A stretch of 64,000 bases of DNA from Synechococcales cyanobacterium S06 (GTDB lineage: Bacteria > Cyanobacteriota > Cyanobacteriia > Cyanobacteriales > JAABRE01), in assembly GCA_011391125.1 (NCBI GenBank), contig JAABRE010000001.1, positions 1 to 64,000 of the forward strand. The letters run 5' to 3'. Shown here one piece after another: positions 59,629 to 64,000 of the stretch. Position 1 is the first letter of the stretch. Each line of letters begins with the position of its first letter. Under the pieces are notes generated by a model. It was not told where the DNA came from. It saw nothing but the letters and a program-made list of their open reading frames with translations, and made no database searches. A program made the translations under genes and the position numbers.

Positions 59629-61614
59629 ATGGTAGTCCGCAAAAGAGCGGCTCCCCCGACACCTTGGTCAAAAAACTTAGCTGAACCAACCATAGATGAG
59701 AGTGCCTTTGTACATTCCTTTTCTAACCTAATTGGGGATGTACAGGTGGGAGCAAACGTCTTGATTGCTCCAGGAACATCCATTCGGGCCGACGAAGGTA
59801 CACCTTTTTATATTGGAGCAAGTACCAATATCCAAGACGGGGTAGTCATTCACGGTTTAGAACAAGGAAGAGTCCTCGGAGACGACCAACGCGATTATTC
59901 AGTGTGGATCGGGAAAAATACCTGTATTACCCACTTAGCTTTAATCCATGGTCCAGCTTATATCGGTGATAACTGTTTTATCGGGTTTCGCTCCACGGTA
60001 TTTAATGCCAGATTGGGTCATGGTTGTATCGTCATGATGCATGCCCTCATCCAAGATGTGGAAATTCCCCCCGGTAAATATGTCCCTTCTGGGGCCGTGA
60101 TTACCAATCAACAACAGGCCGATCGCCTGGCGGATGTTCAAGCCGAAGACAAACACTTTGCCCATCATGTCGTGCAGATTAATGAAGCATTACGGGTGGG
60201 TTATCACTGTGCGGAAAATGCGGCTTGTATTAATCCAATCAAGGAAGAGTTAAATCTTTCGACCAATGACACCAAGAATGTCAATATTAATCCTAACTAT
60301 GAAGAATCGGTGGGAGAAATGAGTTTAAACCCTGAAGTAAGAGAGCAAGTTAAGTCACTCCTGTTACAAGGTTGTGCAATTTCCACAGAATATGCAGATG
60401 CGCGCCGTTTCAAGAGTAAATCTTGGTTAAGTGGTGGACTGATTGACGCAAAACGCGAAGACCAAGTTTTAAGACAGTTACAAGCAGCTTTAGCTGAACA
60501 CACCGGCGAATATGTCCGTTTAATTGGTGTTGACACCAACGCGAGAAAACGGGTATCCGAAACCATTATTCAACGCCCCGGCGACAAAGCTACTGTAACC
60601 ACTACCAGCGCTCCTAGCTACTCTAGTAGTAATGGTAATGGTAAAGTGGCGATCTCCTCTAATGCAGGTGGTTTAACTGCCGATGTCGTACAATCCGTAA
60701 AATCTTTGTTGTCTCAAGGCTACAAAATTGGCACGGAATACGCCGACGCGCGCCGTTTCAAAAGCAAATCTTGGCAAAGTGGCGCTTCCATTGATAGCCA
60801 AAACCCCCAGCAAGTTATTCAGCATCTGGAAGCTTGTTTAGCAGAACATTCCGGCGAATATGTCCGTTTAATCGGTGTTGATACCGCAGCCCGACGCCGA
60901 GTATCCGAAACCATTATTCAACGCCCCGGAGACAAAGCTCCCACCACCGCCAACACTAAAGCAACTTCTAACTATACCCCTTATAGCAGTGGTTCGGCCG
61001 TTGCAACGGGTGGTTTAAGTGCCGAAGTAGTGCAGCAAGTGCGCTCTTTGTTGGCTCAAGGTTGCAAGATTGCCACGGAACACGCCGATGTACGTCGTTT
61101 TAAAACTAAGTCTTGGCAAAGCTGTTCCCCCGTTGAAAGTACCCGTGAAGCGGAAGTAATCGCCGCTTTAGAAGGTTGTATCGCCGAGCACGTAGGGGAG
61201 TACGTTCGTTTAATTGGTATTGATAGCGTCGCCAGAAGACGAGTTTCCGAAACCATTATTCAACGCCCTGGCCAAAAAACCGCCGCTCCTAGCGCTGTAA
61301 AATCCGCCGCTACTAGCGCTGCTCCTGTTAGCAACAGAAGTGCGGTTTCTTCTAGTTTAGATGCTGCGGTTTTAAGCCAAGTTCGCTCCTTACTTGCCCA
61401 AGGTTGCAAAATTGGTACTGAACACGCCGACAAACGTCGTTTCAAAAGCAAATCTTGGCTTAGTTGCAGCCCCATTGACAGCAGCCGCGAAGCTGATGTT
61501 GTAGCAGCTTTAACAGCTTGCCTTGCTGATCACGCTGGCGAATACGTCCGTTTAATCGGTGTTGACCCCAACGCCCGTCGTCGTGTCGCTGAATCCATCA
61601 TTCAACGCCCTTAA
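59629..61614 (+). CDS. ccmM: Carboxysome scaffold protein CcmM, four SSU-like repeats
   Basis: 661 residues. Residues 1-205 are a gamma-carbonic anhydrase beta-helix ([38 protein letters not shown]), with Cys194 and Cys200 ([10 protein letters not shown]) in the positions of the redox disulphide of active CcmM. Four RbcS-like modules follow, beginning near 234, 346, 460 and 577 (each with [14 protein letters not shown]- or TEHAD-RRF-like cores), joined by Ser/Thr/Ala-rich linkers. They bind Rubisco to nucleate carboxysomes. An in-frame ATG at 60319 (residue 231, after GGGAG) may start the short M35-like form. The repeats share near-identical DNA. Confidence 0.96.
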   Translation: MVVRKRAAPPTPWSKNLAEPTIDESAFVHSFSNLIGDVQVGANVLIAPGTSIRADEGTPFYIGASTNIQDGVVIHGLEQGRVLGDDQRDYSVWIGKNTCITHLALIHGPAYIGDNCFIGFRSTVFNARLGHGCIVMMHALIQDVEIPPGKYVPSGAVITNQQQADRLADVQAEDKHFAHHVVQINEALRVGYHCAENAACINPIKEELNLSTNDTKNVNINPNYEESVGEMSLNPEVREQVKSLLLQGCAISTEYADARRFKSKSWLSGGLIDAKREDQVLRQLQAALAEHTGEYVRLIGVDTNARKRVSETIIQRPGDKATVTTTSAPSYSSSNGNGKVAISSNAGGLTADVVQSVKSLLSQGYKIGTEYADARRFKSKSWQSGASIDSQNPQQVIQHLEACLAEHSGEYVRLIGVDTAARRRVSETIIQRPGDKAPTTANTKATSNYTPYSSGSAVATGGLSAEVVQQVRSLLAQGCKIATEHADVRRFKTKSWQSCSPVESTREAEVIAALEGCIAEHVGEYVRLIGIDSVARRRVSETIIQRPGQKTAAPSAVKSAATSAAPVSNRSAVSSSLDAAVLSQVRSLLAQGCKIGTEHADKRRFKSKSWLSCSPIDSSREADVVAALTACLADHAGEYVRLIGVDPNARRRVAESIIQRP

Positions 61615-61616
61615 TT

Positions 61617-61786
61617 TATTGGGGTATTGGGGTGTTAGGGTGTTGGGGTGATGGGGTGTTAGGGTGATGGGGTGTTGGGATTAAGCTACCTCCCTAATCC
61701 CCTACCTCCCTAATCCCCTATCTCCCTAATCCCCTACCTCCCTAATCCCCCACTCCTCCCTTACCTATTGCTTACCTACCTAAGAC
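61617..61786. repeat. G-rich then C-rich tandem repeats between ccmM and ccmN
   Basis: 61620-61679 has eight G-tracts of three or four G separated by TGTT, TGAT, TGTTA or TATT. 61686-61752 holds four 16-bp units of TACCTCCCTAATCCCC. The halves can pair imperfectly, and the G-rich half alone can form quadruplexes. It spans most of the 173-bp gap before ccmN. Confidence 0.8.
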
Positions 61787-61787
61787 A

Positions 61788-62531
61788 ATGTACCTCCCCC
61801 CTTTACAACCTGTGATTAATTCAGATTCCTATCTTCATGGTGATGTAACCATCCATCCCCAAGCGGCGATCGCCTCAGGGGTGATTTTACAAGCTTCCCC
61901 TGACTGTCGCATCGTCATTGAGGAGCAAGTCTGTATTGGGATGGGGGTCATTATTCATGCTTATCAAGGGGTTGTCAGGATTAAACGGGGTGCTATTTTG
62001 GGTGCAGGTGTATTAATCATGGGTGCGGCCACCATTGGTGCTAATTGTTGTATTGGTGCTAGTAGCACTTTGATTAATACTAATGTTGAATCCCAAGCTG
62101 CAATTGCTCCGGGTACCCTTCTTGGTGATAGTTCACGTCAGATTGAAGTATCCGGTGAGGCTTTTGAGGTTGAATCTCAAGGCGAAACGCCAGGGAAGGT
62201 AACAGAAAATTCTCAGGTTACACCTCAACCAGAAACCAAAGTTCAGGAAACCGAAATTCCTTCGGTGGAGTTACCAGAAGAGTTTGTCGTTCCCGAAGAA
62301 AGCACTAAGGGGCAACAATCCAGTCCAAAACCGGATCGTGATCAATCACAGCAACTCGATAGCGAGAAGTCGCAACAAGCAGCAACTCCCGAATTGGATT
62401 TTGAGTTTGCAAACGACATACTTGAGGAAATTGCTAAAAGTCCAGTGGTTGGTAAAATGTATGTTAATCAACTTTTAGTGACTCTTTTTCCCCAAAATCA
62501 AAATTTTAAAAAACAGAAATTAAATGATTAG
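61788..62531 (+). CDS. ccmN: Carboxysome assembly protein CcmN
   Basis: 247 residues. N-terminal left-handed beta-helix of hexapeptide repeats (VTIHPQAAIASGVILQA, IGMGVIIHAYQGVVRI, AATIGANCCIGASSTL), which binds CcmM. A long Pro/Glu/Gln-rich linker (about 125-205) follows, then a C-terminal amphipathic helix (PVVGKMYVNQLLVTLFPQ, about 223-240), the encapsulation peptide that binds CcmK2. No strong ribosome site is present (CTAAGACA before ATG). Linker length is within the usual variation. Confidence 0.93.
   Translation: MYLPPLQPVINSDSYLHGDVTIHPQAAIASGVILQASPDCRIVIEEQVCIGMGVIIHAYQGVVRIKRGAILGAGVLIMGAATIGANCCIGASSTLINTNVESQAAIAPGTLLGDSSRQIEVSGEAFEVESQGETPGKVTENSQVTPQPETKVQETEIPSVELPEEFVVPEESTKGQQSSPKPDRDQSQQLDSEKSQQAATPELDFEFANDILEEIAKSPVVGKMYVNQLLVTLFPQNQNFKKQKLND

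Positions 62532-64000
<1,469 letters not shown>

Noticed and set aside
59941-61475. Open frames on the minus strand under ccmM
   Set aside because: They mirror the SSU-like repeats and lack start signals.

Overview
The window is chromosomal DNA of a low-GC, AT-rich beta-cyanobacterium. The evidence is a beta-carboxysome operon (ccmK2-ccmK1-ccmL-ccmM-ccmN) followed by form I rbcL, an NDH-1 CO2-uptake gene set (ndhF, ndhD, CO2-hydration protein), ndhS, a valyl-tRNA synthetase carrying the cyanobacterial CAAD membrane domain, several cyanobacteria-specific DUF families, and very frequent GCGATCGC (HIP1) octamers. Base composition and gene content suggest a unicellular Geminocystis/Cyanobacterium/Synechocystis-like organism, but the genus is inference.

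Layout. 1-0.9 kb: remnant of an IS630 element beside a frameshifted HigA-type antitoxin gene. 1.1-9.5 kb: housekeeping and conserved genes (hemF, a STAS protein, tRNA-Pro, DUF1818, rpoZ, an M48 protease, a flippase-like membrane protein, an MsbA-like ABC exporter, tRNA-Leu). 9.6-13.7 kb: an exported glycosidase-like protein, a small exported protein with an apparent frameshift at its start, and an IS200/IS605 element with an intact tnpA and a broken tnpB. 13.7-23.4 kb: metabolic genes (ispE, proC, a DUF1611/M20 peptidase/flavin reductase operon, DAHP synthase, a phosphohexomutase). 23.4-29.3 kb is accessory: DUF433/DUF5615 and RelE-type toxin-antitoxin genes, an RTX/cadherin adhesin gene split by a MITE, two paralogous coiled-coil membrane genes with matching leaders, DUF3750 and a short RTX protein. 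29.3-38.4 kb: fmt, a CPBP protease, two nucleotidyltransferase/HEPN modules (one damaged by a MITE), and a TerD-TerD-membrane-membrane-ABC fusion cluster. 38.4-53 kb: cell-envelope enzymes (serine hydrolase, AmiC-like amidase), two PIN toxin-antitoxin pairs, a radical SAM enzyme, a protease-TPR protein, ndhS and valS. 53.1-64 kb: a carbon-concentrating-mechanism supercluster. The CO2-uptake genes chpX, ndhD and ndhF are transcribed away from the carboxysome genes and rbcL, across a 652-bp divergent region that contains a candidate structured RNA.

The most informative signal outside the genes is the repeat landscape. A 124-bp MITE with TA target duplications occurs twice. Its ends match the surviving end of the IS630 remnant at the left edge. 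One copy splits the adhesin gene, and removing it with one TA restores a single frame. The other cut the start codon off a HepT-type HEPN toxin gene and destroyed an ATGA overlap with its nucleotidyltransferase partner. A second, about 105-bp family (ends TATAGCATTTT / AAAATGCTATA) is present at least six times. One copy carries a nested 202-bp element flanked by a 10-bp target duplication, and two copies end just upstream of genes where they appear to supply -10 boxes. Short hairpin repeats (GTAGGGTGCGTCACA, GGTGGGCAATT, AGAAATCCGATTTTT) and tandem CAGTTATCAGTTAA-like tracts fill most other intergenic spaces.
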